DNA of 51,624 nucleotides from Hyphomonadaceae bacterium (lineage in GTDB: Bacteria; Pseudomonadota; Alphaproteobacteria; Caulobacterales; Hyphomonadaceae), in the NCBI GenBank assembly GCA_030697555.1, contig JAUYPV010000114.1:1-51624 (forward strand), in the 5' to 3' direction. The translations under genes and the position numbers were made by a program. Below the pieces are notes generated by a model that saw only the letters and a list, made by a program, of their open reading frames with translations, was not told the origin of the DNA and searched no databases. The first letter of the stretch is position 1, and each line of letters begins with the position of its first letter. Positions 36,597-44,650 of the stretch are shown here, in pieces.

Positions 36597-37025
36597 CTAC
36601 GGCTTCCTTGTGATGCGGGTGATCACCGAGGTGAAGCTCAACGCCGGCTTGCCGTTGGCCGTGATCATGCCGCGAACATAGATCAGGCGGCCGCCTGCCC
36701 GCGTAACCTCGCCCGTTGCTTCCATCATATCGCCGACCTTGGCGGCTGACAGGAAGTCGCCGGAGAGGTTCACGGTGACGCTCGGGCCTTGCGTCTGCTC
36801 CTCGGCGATGGCGAAGCAGGCGAAGTCCGCGAAGGTGAGGAAGCAGCCACCATGCATGAAGCCGCCGCCATTCATGTGGCGCGGCTCGGCGACGAAGCGG
36901 CAGACGATCCGGCCGGCATCGTCCTTGCGCATGTAGAAGGGGCCGGTTCCCGTTTCGAACGTGTCCTGCGGCCAGGTTTTCCAGCCTGCCCAGGGGCCGG
37001 TTTCGATCGTGATGGCAGTGCTCAT
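36597..37025 (-). CDS. PaaI-type hotdog-fold thioesterase
   Basis: A 142-residue hotdog protein of the PaaI/YdiI class that would hydrolyse acyl-CoA thioesters. The fold core is HMNGGGFMHGGCFLTFADFACFAIAEEQ, with the HGG motif lining the active site, followed by SVTVNLSGDFLSAAKVGDMMEATGEVTRAGGRLIYVRGMI. The ATG at 37025 gives the expected N-terminus; a longer frame upstream is not family-like. Substrate unknown. It lies about 110 bp from the tRNA gene. Confidence 0.9.
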   Translation of the reverse strand: MSTAITIETGPWAGWKTWPQDTFETGTGPFYMRKDDAGRIVCRFVAEPRHMNGGGFMHGGCFLTFADFACFAIAEEQTQGPSVTVNLSGDFLSAAKVGDMMEATGEVTRAGGRLIYVRGMITANGKPALSFTSVITRITRKP

Positions 37026-37137
37026 GGAAGGTATCCGGGAGGTGATTTTCCCTTTGCCTAGCGAGCCCGGCCGCACTTGTCATTCCCTGCCTTGAACTGG
37101 CCTCGCTGTTCGCGTATCTCCCTGCGCTCTGGCCAAT

Positions 37138-37213
37138 AGGGGTGTAGCTCAGTTGGTAGAGTACCGGTCTCCAAAACCGGGTGTCGGGGGTTCGAGTCCC
37201 TCCGCCCCTGCCA
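37138..37213 (+). tRNA. tRNA-Trp (CCA anticodon)
   Basis: A 76-nt cloverleaf with encoded CCA. The acceptor stem AGGGGTG pairs with CGCCCCT (one G-U). The anticodon stem CCGGT/ACCGG holds loop CTCCAAA with anticodon CCA at 37171-37173, and the T arm contains GGTTCGAGTCC. Its last 19 bases form the left attachment site of the integrated element, which restores the full tRNA 3' end. Confidence 0.96.
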
Positions 37214-37214
37214 G
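37195..37214 (+). repeat. attL: 20-bp direct repeat in the tRNA-Trp 3' end
   Basis: The 20 bases from the T arm to one base past CCA recur exactly at 48191-48210. The flanks differ at once on both sides. This is the normal footprint of tyrosine-integrase insertion into a tRNA gene. Confidence 0.9.
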
Positions 37215-37237
37215 GCAAATTTACGACAATTGAAGTC

Positions 37238-38347
37238 TCAGGATTTTTTCCGCGATTTGGACCCACGCCCTCTAACCGGTGGGTCCATCTGTTCGCCAAA
37301 CACCCCGCCGAACGCATCGTCAGCAAGCCGCGCATTGTCCGCGGCGCGTGTGTAGACCTCCGCCTGCTGCAAGGTCGTGTCGCCCAACGCCGCCTGAAGC
37401 TGCTTCGTGGACGCGCCAGCCTCTGCCATCTGCGCTGCTGATGACTTCCTGAGACCGTGCAGGGACCGCCCCTTGGGCAATCCAGCCTCGCGCGCCCAAT
37501 CACCAAACGCATTGCCGAGTCCGGCGATGCTGTAGGGTCTGCCGTATTCTGTTTCGAGCCAGGTCAGACCCTTACCCTGCCATGCCGTCAACGCCTCGCG
37601 TAGCTTCGAGACAACGGGGTGTTCAACCCATACCGGAGCGCGATTGCGATTCTTGTATTGCTGGTAGGCAATGCGCGCCCCGCCTGCGCGCTCCATCGGT
37701 CGGCCGATCCTGCAAATGTCGGAACGTCTCGCCATCGAATAGCGAGCGATTGCATAGGCCGTGCGCTGCTTCGTCCCGAGTGGCCAGTGAGCTTCGAAAA
37801 TCGCGCGATCTTCAGCCGTCCACGAATGGAAGCCGGACGTCTTCTGCTTGCGCGCACGTAAACCGGCCGTCGGATCAGACGTCACATGGCCGGCATCAAC
37901 TGCCCAGCGATACATATGTCGAAGCGCAGAGAGAAATTTCCGGGCGCGCGCTGGCTGGCGGTCTACAATGCCGTCGCGGATTGTCTTCGTATCCATACGC
38001 GCCGGGCGAGCGCCGTGTGCTTCGATCAGCGGATCAAGCTGGCGTCTGCGCTCACGCTGGGTGTGCGTCTTGTCGAGGTCGGCGAATTCCGGCGAACGAT
38101 AGTAGCTTTCAATCAGCCAGCGCAGGGACCCGTGGCGTGCCGGCTGAATGCGGGGTGCGGCTTCAGGCGGCGGAGCGCGGCGGGCTTCCCAATACTCGGC
38201 AAAGAACGCTTCGCTTCTCGGCTTTTCGCGAAGCCTGATCTTGCGCCGCGTCTTGCCAGGCAGACGAACGAACAACCGAACATTGCCGTGCCTGTCCCGA
38301 TCCTCGAAAATATACGGTAGGTCGAATTTCATAAGGTCCGCCATCAT
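37238..38347 (-). CDS. Tyrosine-recombinase integrase
   Basis: A 369-residue integrase. An N-terminal part with FEDRDRHGNVRLFVRLPGKTRRKIRL resembles the arm-binding domain of phage integrases; the core-binding domain follows (SYYRSPEFADLDKTHTQRERR...). The catalytic domain shows the first Arg region ARYSMARRSDICRI, HGLRKSSAAQMAEAG (H-x-x-R) and the nucleophile in QQAEVYTRAADN. It would carry out insertion and excision at the 20-bp site in tRNA-Trp, which is 24 bp away. The ATG at 38347 overlaps the HTH gene stop (ATGA), so it is coupled to that gene and lies at the end of the structural-gene run. Confidence 0.93.
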   Translation of the reverse strand: MMADLMKFDLPYIFEDRDRHGNVRLFVRLPGKTRRKIRLREKPRSEAFFAEYWEARRAPPPEAAPRIQPARHGSLRWLIESYYRSPEFADLDKTHTQRERRRQLDPLIEAHGARPARMDTKTIRDGIVDRQPARARKFLSALRHMYRWAVDAGHVTSDPTAGLRARKQKTSGFHSWTAEDRAIFEAHWPLGTKQRTAYAIARYSMARRSDICRIGRPMERAGGARIAYQQYKNRNRAPVWVEHPVVSKLREALTAWQGKGLTWLETEYGRPYSIAGLGNAFGDWAREAGLPKGRSLHGLRKSSAAQMAEAGASTKQLQAALGDTTLQQAEVYTRAADNARLADDAFGGVFGEQMDPPVRGRGSKSRKKS

Positions 38348-38583
38348 ACGCGGACACCATCCCATCCCCGCGCGGCGTCATCTTCGCCGCCTCCGTCCAA
38401 GTCTGTAAAGGCCATGTCGATTGCCAGGCGATCCCAAACGCGCCGCGCGCGAATGCACTTCGGCTTGGGCATGGTTCCGTCTTCAACAAGCCTGTCGAAT
38501 GTGCCGGGCGAAACGCCGATGTATTGTGCGGCTTCCACCCGCGAGAGGCCGCGGGGCAAGAAGGGAAGCGACTCCGCGCCCAT
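38344..38583 (-). CDS. AlpA-like helix-turn-helix protein (putative excisionase/regulator)
   Basis: A 79-residue protein with a single MerR/AlpA-type helix-turn-helix: LSRVEAAQYIGVSPGTFDRLVEDGTMPKP, followed by ARRVWDRLAIDMAF. Proteins of this type serve as recombination directionality factors and transcription activators in P4-like and other satellites. The ATG at 38583 gives the usual length; a TTG at 38619 overlapping the fibre gene is possible. It overlaps the integrase by ATGA, an arrangement that ties excision control to integrase expression. Confidence 0.82.
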   Translation of the reverse strand: MGAESLPFLPRGLSRVEAAQYIGVSPGTFDRLVEDGTMPKPKCIRARRVWDRLAIDMAFTDLDGGGEDDAARGWDGVRV

Positions 38584-38615
38584 CAGACTTCGAATTGCCT
38601 CCGCGCAGTCACGGG

Positions 38616-39701
38616 TCAAACCGACTTTTCGACGGCGACTTGTATTGCGTTGACGCCGGCAGGCGTCCAGGCGACGCCGGTTGCCGGGTCGACTTCGAAC
38701 GTGTCGCGGTAGTATGTGTAAGCTTCCGTTATCGGCCGGTCCGCGCCCGTTGAGTCCGCAACCGGGCTGCTAAGAGTTGAGCGGACAGACACTTCAAGGT
38801 TAGCCGCGCCTGCGTCCGTCTTGCGCGCCATCACCTTCGTTACGACGGCAACGACGGTTGACGCTGTTGCTGGTATGTCGCCAAGCCCGAACCGCGAAAT
38901 TTCTGCGGCGGTAGTTGCTGCGATATACGTCGTGTCAGCGTCGGGCGTCGTGTCGTCAACCATTTCGAAGTCGTTAGACCCTGTGTTGCGGGTCCAATCA
39001 GACGCGGCGGTGTCGGCGTCGGGGATTATATCCAGCCATTGAGTGTCGCCGAGGAAATCGTTGTTGTTCGCCCCCGTCAGGTCCACGCAATACAAGTCGG
39101 CCATGTCCATTGTGGACGGTCCGTCTATGTTACTGTTGCAAGCGACTTGTTCGCAATTGTTGGTCGCCTGTCCCTGGGTGTCCACACCGGTAACGTCGAT
39201 AACCGTGACGCCGTCCACTCGCACTTCGCATGCACCATCGGCCGGCGAGCTACCGTTTCCGATATCAAAGTACACTTCGATAAACTGGTATGCCCCGCTG
39301 ATGATAGGCGGACTCGGTGACAGTGCCGAACTATCCGCGACAATCGTTCCTGTTTGACTGCCCGTCCTAAGTTGAATGACGCCGGTCGTTGTAACTGTGA
39401 TTGTGCACTGTGCAGCGTTGGACGTGTTGCGCGGTTGGAATAGGAATGTACGCGTCCCAACACTGGGAAGCCCGTTAAAGAAGAACGCAGCACCGACGAT
39501 AAAACTTTGCAGGTTGCCGCCAAGAGAAAAGCGGCCTTCATGACCGCCGGTATTGCGCACATGTGCGGTGCCGAGCCCGCGAGGATTGACCGTCGACGGC
39601 GTCCAAACCGTGCCCATGTCCAGCCAAGCGCCGGCAAGCAAGTTGGCTCGTCCCATTGCGCCCGTACCTACGCCGGTAAAGTTTTCAGCAAAGCGAAGCA
39701 T
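38616..39701 (-). CDS. Phage fibre / LamG-like structural protein
   Basis: A 361-residue virion-type protein. It starts MLRFAENFTGVGTGAMGRANL and has a beta-rich lectin-like body (GRFSLGGNLQSFIVGAAFFFNG, TVTTTGVIQLRTGSQTGTIV, YQFIEVYFDIGN, EVRVDGVTVIDVTG). It then has MADLYCVDLTGANNNDFLGDTQWLDIIPDAD, a recurring motif of minor tail or fibre proteins in marine phages and prophages. It probably decorates the particle or binds a receptor or polysaccharide. GAGG precedes its ATG. It follows the tape measure gene by 50 bp. Confidence 0.75.
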   Translation of the reverse strand: MLRFAENFTGVGTGAMGRANLLAGAWLDMGTVWTPSTVNPRGLGTAHVRNTGGHEGRFSLGGNLQSFIVGAAFFFNGLPSVGTRTFLFQPRNTSNAAQCTITVTTTGVIQLRTGSQTGTIVADSSALSPSPPIISGAYQFIEVYFDIGNGSSPADGACEVRVDGVTVIDVTGVDTQGQATNNCEQVACNSNIDGPSTMDMADLYCVDLTGANNNDFLGDTQWLDIIPDADTAASDWTRNTGSNDFEMVDDTTPDADTTYIAATTAAEISRFGLGDIPATASTVVAVVTKVMARKTDAGAANLEVSVRSTLSSPVADSTGADRPITEAYTYYRDTFEVDPATGVAWTPAGVNAIQVAVEKSV

Positions 39702-39751
39702 TGTCAGTCCTCACAGCAAAAAATCATGTACCAGCCCCGCTAATCGAGTCA

Positions 39752-42112
39752 TCAGGTTGCGAATTGCCTCCGCGCGTCGCGGGCCATCTGGCGCGACGAA
39801 CGCCGGAACGAGCCGGGGTCAGGGCCGTTGAAGTTCTGCACGACGGTTACGCCGCCTGCGGACGCGGGGTCGCCTGGACCGCGCACGATGCGGCCCGGTT
39901 GATCCGGTACGAACTTCTCGCTAACGCCCGATCCGATGTTGTACGACATGCCAGGGTATACCGGCCCGCCGCCATCGCGCGCGCCGCCGAAGAAACCGCC
40001 AACCGTTTTCGCGATAGCTCCGAAATCGAAACCGCCCCCGCCGCCACCCTGCCCGCCGCCGGGCATGACACCGTTCAGCAAATTCTGGAAAAACGGCTTG
40101 ATGACGTTCAGTTTGAGGAAGTCAACCGCGAGTTGTTTTACTTGGTCGCCGAAGTCGCGACCTGACGTCGCCGCATCGGTAAGACCACCCGCGATATCGT
40201 AAATAAGGCGCGCGCGGTCTTGCAGGGCTTTGGTTTGCGCTTCGCCTTCGGGAGTCTCTGCGAACGCGGCGTCTTTGGCTTGCTTGTAAACGTCAGCACT
40301 GATCTTGCCGTGCGCGAACGCGGCTTCAATCTGCGCCATCTGTTCCGTGAACACCGCGGCCGGATCAAAGCGGTTGGTCAAATCCTCCGCGAAGTTCGCA
40401 AGCCCTTCGTTGATCCGTTTGACGTTCGCGGCCGACTCTTCCTCAATCTTCTTGATGACTTCGGCCTGGGCCTCAGAGGCTTTGACCATGTTTTCCATGC
40501 CGGTGTTGAATTCGTTGAATTCAGTGAAGTTGCGCACCAAATCTTGAACAACCGGCGGGAGCTTCTCCATTGAAACGCGCGCCTTATCGACGCCGCCCAA
40601 CGACTCGATAAGCTGAAGACCAAACACCGTTGAAGCTTGCCCAAGGTCGGAACCCGCGGCCTTCGCAAGCTTCATGCTTTCGGTGTACTCGCGGACGCCG
40701 GCAGACACCGGGTCAACAAGGTCGCGAATGCGTTGAAGTTGATCCGCGTTATCTTTCACCGGTCCGGTGAGCGCGCCGAAGCTTTTAATGAGTTCATCGA
40801 CGTTGGGGGCGAGCGCCTCGGTCGACTCCGCGACGGCGTCGGTTGCATCCGCTTGCGTCAGGAACGCCTTAGCCGCTTCGACGGTGACCTTCGAAAGATC
40901 ATCACGTACCGAGCCAACCAACAACCCAACAGCGTTTTCGGCTTCGCGTGCGCCGACACCTTGTGCAATGAGCGCGTCCCGAACTTCGTACGCCCGCGCG
41001 CTCACCTTGGCTAATGACGGCGTCAACTGGAAGAGGTTGTCCAAGAGGTTGGCAGTTGCTTTGCCCACTTGATCCGCCACGGGCGCAAACGCGAGGAACC
41101 CCACCGCCGCGCCGCCAGCCGACAGTCCCAGTTTCTTCATTCCCTCGGAAGTCGAAACGCTCGCGGCTGTGAGCACGCGGAGCGACGTGGCGCAGAAACC
41201 CGCGGCCCGTGTCACCGCGGCGAGTGCCAACGCGGCCGGACCCGCCGCCGCTGCGATAAGGGCGACCACTTCAATCACGGTACGGGTATTTTTATCGAGC
41301 CCGCTAAATCCCTTGATGACGTCAGTCACGACTTTGAGGAACGAATTGAAGACGGGCAGCAAGTCATTGCCGACAGTGACAAGCAGTTCTTTGAAGGCTT
41401 CCTTCGCGCGCTCGGTTTCTTCGGCCGTTTCGCCGGTAGATCGGGCAACTTCGCCCTGCTCTTTCGCTGTTGCCGCGACGACAATCGACACACGCGCCAG
41501 AACTTTTTGCTGTTCGGAAAGTTCGGTGTTCGCGGCGGCTATGCCGAGTTCGTATGCCTTGGCTTTGACGGCCGCGTCGCTGATATCGACGCCAAACTTT
41601 TTCAGCGCCTTCGCCGAACCGCTAAGTCCGCTCAGCAGTTTTTCTTGCGCCTGATCCTTAGAGACGTTGTGGAACGCCGCAAAGTCCTCAGTCAGCACCG
41701 TGAATACTTTCGACAGGTCCGCCGCGGCTTGTTCGTTCGGCGCGAAGTCTTCAAAGAATTCGTTGAACGCAATCGCGGTTTCCTGGATGCGCTGCGTTGA
41801 ACGCCCCATGGCGTCGCCGGTTGCTTCCGCCCATTTTGTCGTGCTGTCCGCGGCCTTGCCAAATGAGATATTGAACGCGCCTTGCAAGTCTTGGGCGTCC
41901 GCAGCCGCTTTGATTGCGAACCCGCCGAACGCCGCGAGCGGTAGGGTGAGATTGCGGGTAAGTTCCTTACCGACTTTATCGAAACCGCGGGCAATCTTCT
42001 CCGCTTCGCGCGCGAAGCGTTTGAGTTGTCCGGACCCCTTGTTCAGTCCTTCACCGAATTCAGCGGTGTTGGCGAACAGGTCAACGCGAATTGTGCCGAC
42101 TGCTTCAGCCAT
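39752..42112 (-). CDS. Phage tail tape measure protein
   Basis: At 786 residues it is the largest gene of the element. The N-terminus (GTIRVDLFANTAEFGEGLNKGSGQLKRFAREAEKIARGFDKVG) and the repeated FEDFAPNEQAAADLSKVFTVLTEDFAAFHNVSKDQAQEKLLSGLSG helices are typical tape-measure sequence. A hydrophobic stretch around residue 290 (VIEVVALIAAAAGPAALAL) may enter the host membrane, and the Gly-rich C-terminus PGMSYNIGSGVSEKFVPDQPGRIV is common in this family. Its length would set a tail of about 110-120 nm if the standard 1.5 Å per residue holds. No tail tube or sheath gene is present. Upstream stop and ATG are one base apart. Confidence 0.92.
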   Translation of the reverse strand: MAEAVGTIRVDLFANTAEFGEGLNKGSGQLKRFAREAEKIARGFDKVGKELTRNLTLPLAAFGGFAIKAAADAQDLQGAFNISFGKAADSTTKWAEATGDAMGRSTQRIQETAIAFNEFFEDFAPNEQAAADLSKVFTVLTEDFAAFHNVSKDQAQEKLLSGLSGSAKALKKFGVDISDAAVKAKAYELGIAAANTELSEQQKVLARVSIVVAATAKEQGEVARSTGETAEETERAKEAFKELLVTVGNDLLPVFNSFLKVVTDVIKGFSGLDKNTRTVIEVVALIAAAAGPAALALAAVTRAAGFCATSLRVLTAASVSTSEGMKKLGLSAGGAAVGFLAFAPVADQVGKATANLLDNLFQLTPSLAKVSARAYEVRDALIAQGVGAREAENAVGLLVGSVRDDLSKVTVEAAKAFLTQADATDAVAESTEALAPNVDELIKSFGALTGPVKDNADQLQRIRDLVDPVSAGVREYTESMKLAKAAGSDLGQASTVFGLQLIESLGGVDKARVSMEKLPPVVQDLVRNFTEFNEFNTGMENMVKASEAQAEVIKKIEEESAANVKRINEGLANFAEDLTNRFDPAAVFTEQMAQIEAAFAHGKISADVYKQAKDAAFAETPEGEAQTKALQDRARLIYDIAGGLTDAATSGRDFGDQVKQLAVDFLKLNVIKPFFQNLLNGVMPGGGQGGGGGGFDFGAIAKTVGGFFGGARDGGGPVYPGMSYNIGSGVSEKFVPDQPGRIVRGPGDPASAGGVTVVQNFNGPDPGSFRRSSRQMARDARRQFAT

Positions 42113-42113
42113 G

Positions 42114-42401
42114 TCAGTGACGAGCCTCCGAAGCCGCGGGTTGTTTCTGCGCGTGCGTGATCTTGATTTGCTGGCGACTTTGAACGATGGCCGCGGCGAG
42201 TTGGGCCATTGTGTTCTGCTTGCCGGATTTACGGACCGCCTTCGCCTTTTCGACGAGCGCGTTTAGCTTGCGCGACGGCAGTCTTTCCGCTTCGCGAACC
42301 ATGCGGTCAAACAAGTTGCGGTTTCCAAGGCAAACTTTCCCAAACACGAACACAAGCGATGCTTCGGCGATCAGAAGCGATGCAAGTTGCTCATCGGCCA
42401 T
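42114..42401 (-). CDS. Hypothetical element protein, 95 residues (before tape measure)
   Basis: I do not recognise this family. The product begins MADEQLASLLIAEASLVFVFG and is helical and basic later (KLNALVEKAKAVRKSGKQ), ending in a Gln/Lys-rich tail. It ends one base before the tape measure ATG and starts one base after the preceding stop (TAG, G, ATG). In tailed phages the gene just before tape measure is normally a tail assembly chaperone, so that role is a positional guess. No slippery frameshift joining it to the upstream gene was seen. Confidence 0.7.
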   Translation of the reverse strand: MADEQLASLLIAEASLVFVFGKVCLGNRNLFDRMVREAERLPSRKLNALVEKAKAVRKSGKQNTMAQLAAAIVQSRQQIKITHAQKQPAASEARH

Positions 42402-42402
42402 C

Positions 42403-42771
42403 CTAATTCACCGCGCCTGCTTGGCGACGCTGTAGGATCACGCTTATGTCCTGGATGTCGCGGAGCATTATCGCGACATGAGCCGCGTGCTGCGGAATGC
42501 TCGGCGTTCCCTCAGCGTTGACGATGTCGGCCGCTTCCTTGGCCCGCCGTTCAAGCACGGAGTCCGGCAAGTTCTGCGCGCGCCTAAGTTCACCTTCCGC
42601 GTTACCGATATCTCCGAGCCGATGAATGAGGTAGCGCGAACTGCAAGTGACGGTCATTTGAAGACAGCATAACACTTCGATCAATTCGGCGTCGCCGATC
42701 TCATTCCAATTATCGTTTGCGTCTAACGCGACCTTCTTTACGTGGTCGGCGAGGTTGGATAGCAGGGTCAT
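42403..42771 (-). CDS. Hypothetical element protein, 122 residues
   Basis: Unrecognised. The sequence opens MTLLSNLADHVKKVALDANDNW and includes AELIEVLCCLQMTVTCSSRYLIHRLGDIGNAEGELRRAQNLPDSVLERRAKEAADIV, mostly helical with three cysteines. It lies between the capsid gene (216 bp away, with a hairpin) and the 95-residue gene. By position it could be a head-tail or tail-assembly component. No similarity to connectors or tube proteins was evident. Confidence 0.68.
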   Translation of the reverse strand: MTLLSNLADHVKKVALDANDNWNEIGDAELIEVLCCLQMTVTCSSRYLIHRLGDIGNAEGELRRAQNLPDSVLERRAKEAADIVNAEGTPSIPQHAAHVAIMLRDIQDISVILQRRQAGAVN

Positions 42772-42897
42772 TCGTCACTACTCCAAAAAAGGTGCGCGGA
42801 TTAGCTTGGGCCGGAGGGAGCCGAAAACCCCCGATCAAGCCTTTTACGTCCGGTGTCCGCGCTCCCGATGACGGAAATCACTTCCGTTGTCCGTGCA

Positions 42898-42928
42898 GAC
42901 TGCGCCGGCCGTGATGACCGGCGCAGTC
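42898..42928 (-). terminator. Strong hairpin downstream of the capsid gene
   Basis: A perfect 11-bp stem, GACTGCGCCGG with CCGGCGCAGTC, and a 9-nt loop, starting 60 bp beyond the capsid stop. It lacks a T run. It could weaken read-through so that capsid protein outweighs the tail genes, or protect the capsid mRNA end. The 216-bp gap holds no gene. Confidence 0.5.
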
Positions 42929-42987
42929 GACCGAAACCGCGCACTGAGAGAACCGCAAAGCTTCGATGCGCGGCGTGGTGTTGCTGA

Positions 42988-44202
42988 TTAGATCGCCGGA
43001 GTCGGGATGTTGCTGACTTTGCAGAAAGCGGCGGGGCTAATGGCGAAGGAATCCAGGCGGGCATACAGCCTGATCATGACCCCCAGCTTTTTGAACGCGT
43101 CGCCCGCGGTCCGCGACGCTTCCATAGTGATGCCCGTACGGACGAGGTAGAACAGCTGATTCCATTGACCCGTCACCGCCGCGCTGTTGGCAGGTGAGGC
43201 GGCATCAACGATTGACGTTGTGTCCAAGAACCCGGTGTCACGCAGACTCGGAGGGCGGTTGAGCGGTTGGCCGGTCGTGTCGACAAGTCCATCAAGTTGA
43301 CCGACGACACCCGGACTCGTCACAAACGCTCCCGGCTCATAGTTCGATTGGCGGACCGCCTGATACGCGCGCGACAACGGACTCCAGTTTGAGAGTCCAG
43401 CGCCGCTGATTTCGTGCACGCCGTCCTGGTTCAGAATGCCCGTTTGCTGGCTGAGTCCGTTACCATACAGGCCGAGCCGGTCGATTTGAACGGCGAATGC
43501 GCGCGCCGCGGTCGACATAAGCTGAGCGGAGAAGTTCGGACTGTCTTCGATCAACTCGACGGACGCCATGAACATTGCGCCGATAGTCTTCGGTTTCGAG
43601 AAGTACGCTCCGAACTCTGCGGAGGTTTCGGCGAGGTCTTCAAGTTCAAGGTGTTGCGAGAACTCAGGGTCTTTTGTGACCCTGGTGAATTGCGTTTCAC
43701 CAGGTCCAGCTACAAGCGTTCGCGCGCCGGCTTGAATCGTTTGGGCCTTTGCCCGCGCCAGGTCGATCAGTTCGGACGACAGAGAATCTGAAACAAGGAA
43801 GCCGCCCTTGAACCCGGTGTTCATCACCTGTTCGGCGCGCATGTTCCCGATACCGAGTTGAGCGCGGACGTAATCATTCCAATCTGTCGTGTCACCGGTT
43901 TGACGTGGATGGCGGGCAGCAAGTGACTCATTCGGCGCGAGCGCGTGTCTTTCCAGTCTTTCAATCGCGGCAGAGCCGATAGGGACTTGGTGTTGGGACG
44001 TTGTGCCTGGCCCTTGGCTACGGCGCGCGGAGACTTCGTCACGGCGGGCCTGCATTTTGTCCGTGTCGCTGATGTCGATCAGGTCGGTCTTGGCTTTCAA
44101 AGAGTCGAATTCGGCAATCTCTTGGGCGTTCAGTTCGCGGCCTTCGGCGGTTGCTGTGGAAACCAGCACGCTCATACGGGCCATCAGTTCAGCGCGGTTC
44201 AT
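42988..44202 (-). CDS. HK97-type phage major capsid protein
   Basis: A 404-residue HK97-fold capsid protein. The N-terminal 110 residues are helical and charged (MNRAELMARMSVLVSTATAEGRELNAQEIAEFDSL), like the delta scaffold of HK97 capsid proteins. The mature fold starts near GGFLVSDSLSSELIDLARAK and includes ETQFTRVTKDPEFSQHLELEDLAETSAEFGAYFSKPKTIGAMFMASVELIEDSPNFSAQLMSTAARAFAVQIDRLGLYGNG, the backbone helix and loop typical of the family. Delta domains are normally removed by a prohead protease, and none is encoded beside it. It has its own upstream region with two 19-bp dyads and a plausible promoter. Confidence 0.93.
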   Translation of the reverse strand: MNRAELMARMSVLVSTATAEGRELNAQEIAEFDSLKAKTDLIDISDTDKMQARRDEVSARRSQGPGTTSQHQVPIGSAAIERLERHALAPNESLAARHPRQTGDTTDWNDYVRAQLGIGNMRAEQVMNTGFKGGFLVSDSLSSELIDLARAKAQTIQAGARTLVAGPGETQFTRVTKDPEFSQHLELEDLAETSAEFGAYFSKPKTIGAMFMASVELIEDSPNFSAQLMSTAARAFAVQIDRLGLYGNGLSQQTGILNQDGVHEISGAGLSNWSPLSRAYQAVRQSNYEPGAFVTSPGVVGQLDGLVDTTGQPLNRPPSLRDTGFLDTTSIVDAASPANSAAVTGQWNQLFYLVRTGITMEASRTAGDAFKKLGVMIRLYARLDSFAISPAAFCKVSNIPTPAI

Positions 44203-44289
44203 GTTTTAATAGTTCCTTCAATCCGGCGACGTGGGGCGGGTTGCGGGTGTCGGCGGCAGGCGAAGGAAAGCACAGGCTGGAAACGCGCT

Positions 44290-44308
44290 TCCGGACGCAG
44301 GGTCCGGA
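44290..44308. promoter_or_regulatory. 19-bp dyad site 1 (TCCGGAC-N5-GTCCGGA)
   Basis: A perfect inverted repeat, TCCGGAC-GCAGG-GTCCGGA, extendable by one pair on each side. It lies 88 bp before the capsid start and matches sites at 44361-44379 and 46990-47008. It is a likely operator, or a hairpin in the capsid leader RNA. Confidence 0.6.
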
Positions 44309-44360
44309 ACGTGGGCGAGCTATTCGCCGTCTACGTGTGGCGGACTATCGACGACCGACG

Positions 44361-44379
44361 TCCGGACCCAGCGTCCGGG
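44361..44379. promoter_or_regulatory. 19-bp dyad site 2
   Basis: TCCGGAC-CCAGC-GTCCGGG, one mismatch from a perfect dyad. Its start is 71 bp from that of site 1, both between the proposed promoter and the capsid gene. Confidence 0.58.
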
Positions 44380-44438
44380 TATTTGGGGTCAAAACACTGC
44401 GCGGCCAATTTTTCACTTGGACAGCCGGTTAAGTCCTT

Positions 44439-44468
44439 ATAGTATTTGGACTTTTTCGAGTTTTTCAA
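44439..44468 (-). promoter_or_regulatory. Sigma-70-like promoter for the capsid gene
   Basis: On the minus strand TTGAAA (44463-44468) and TACTAT (44439-44444) are separated by 18 bases in an AT-rich patch. Transcription would begin near 44432 and pass through dyads 2 and 1 before the capsid gene. Confidence 0.45.
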
Positions 44469-44512
44469 AACTTTGTGAACGCCGGTGGGGCTCGTGATGC
44501 GCTCGCCATGTT

Positions 44513-44567
44513 TGCGATGCGTTCAATGTACTCGGTGCGCGAACGCTGTGTGCGATGCGTTCAATGT
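44513..44567. repeat. Paired 17-bp direct repeats, 38-bp period
   Basis: TGCGATGCGTTCAATGT occurs at 44513-44529 and 44551-44567. Bases after each copy (C-CGG-G-G pattern) remain similar, and a weaker copy (TGATGCGCTCGCCATGT) precedes them. They sit upstream of the peptidase gene and may be binding sites or iterons. Confidence 0.6.
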
Positions 44568-44650
44568 GCGCGGCGTGTGGTTAGCCGCAATACTCAAGCT
44601 GATCGTCGGAACAATGGTGACTGGTAATGAGAGCCGGATATTGTGAGCGC

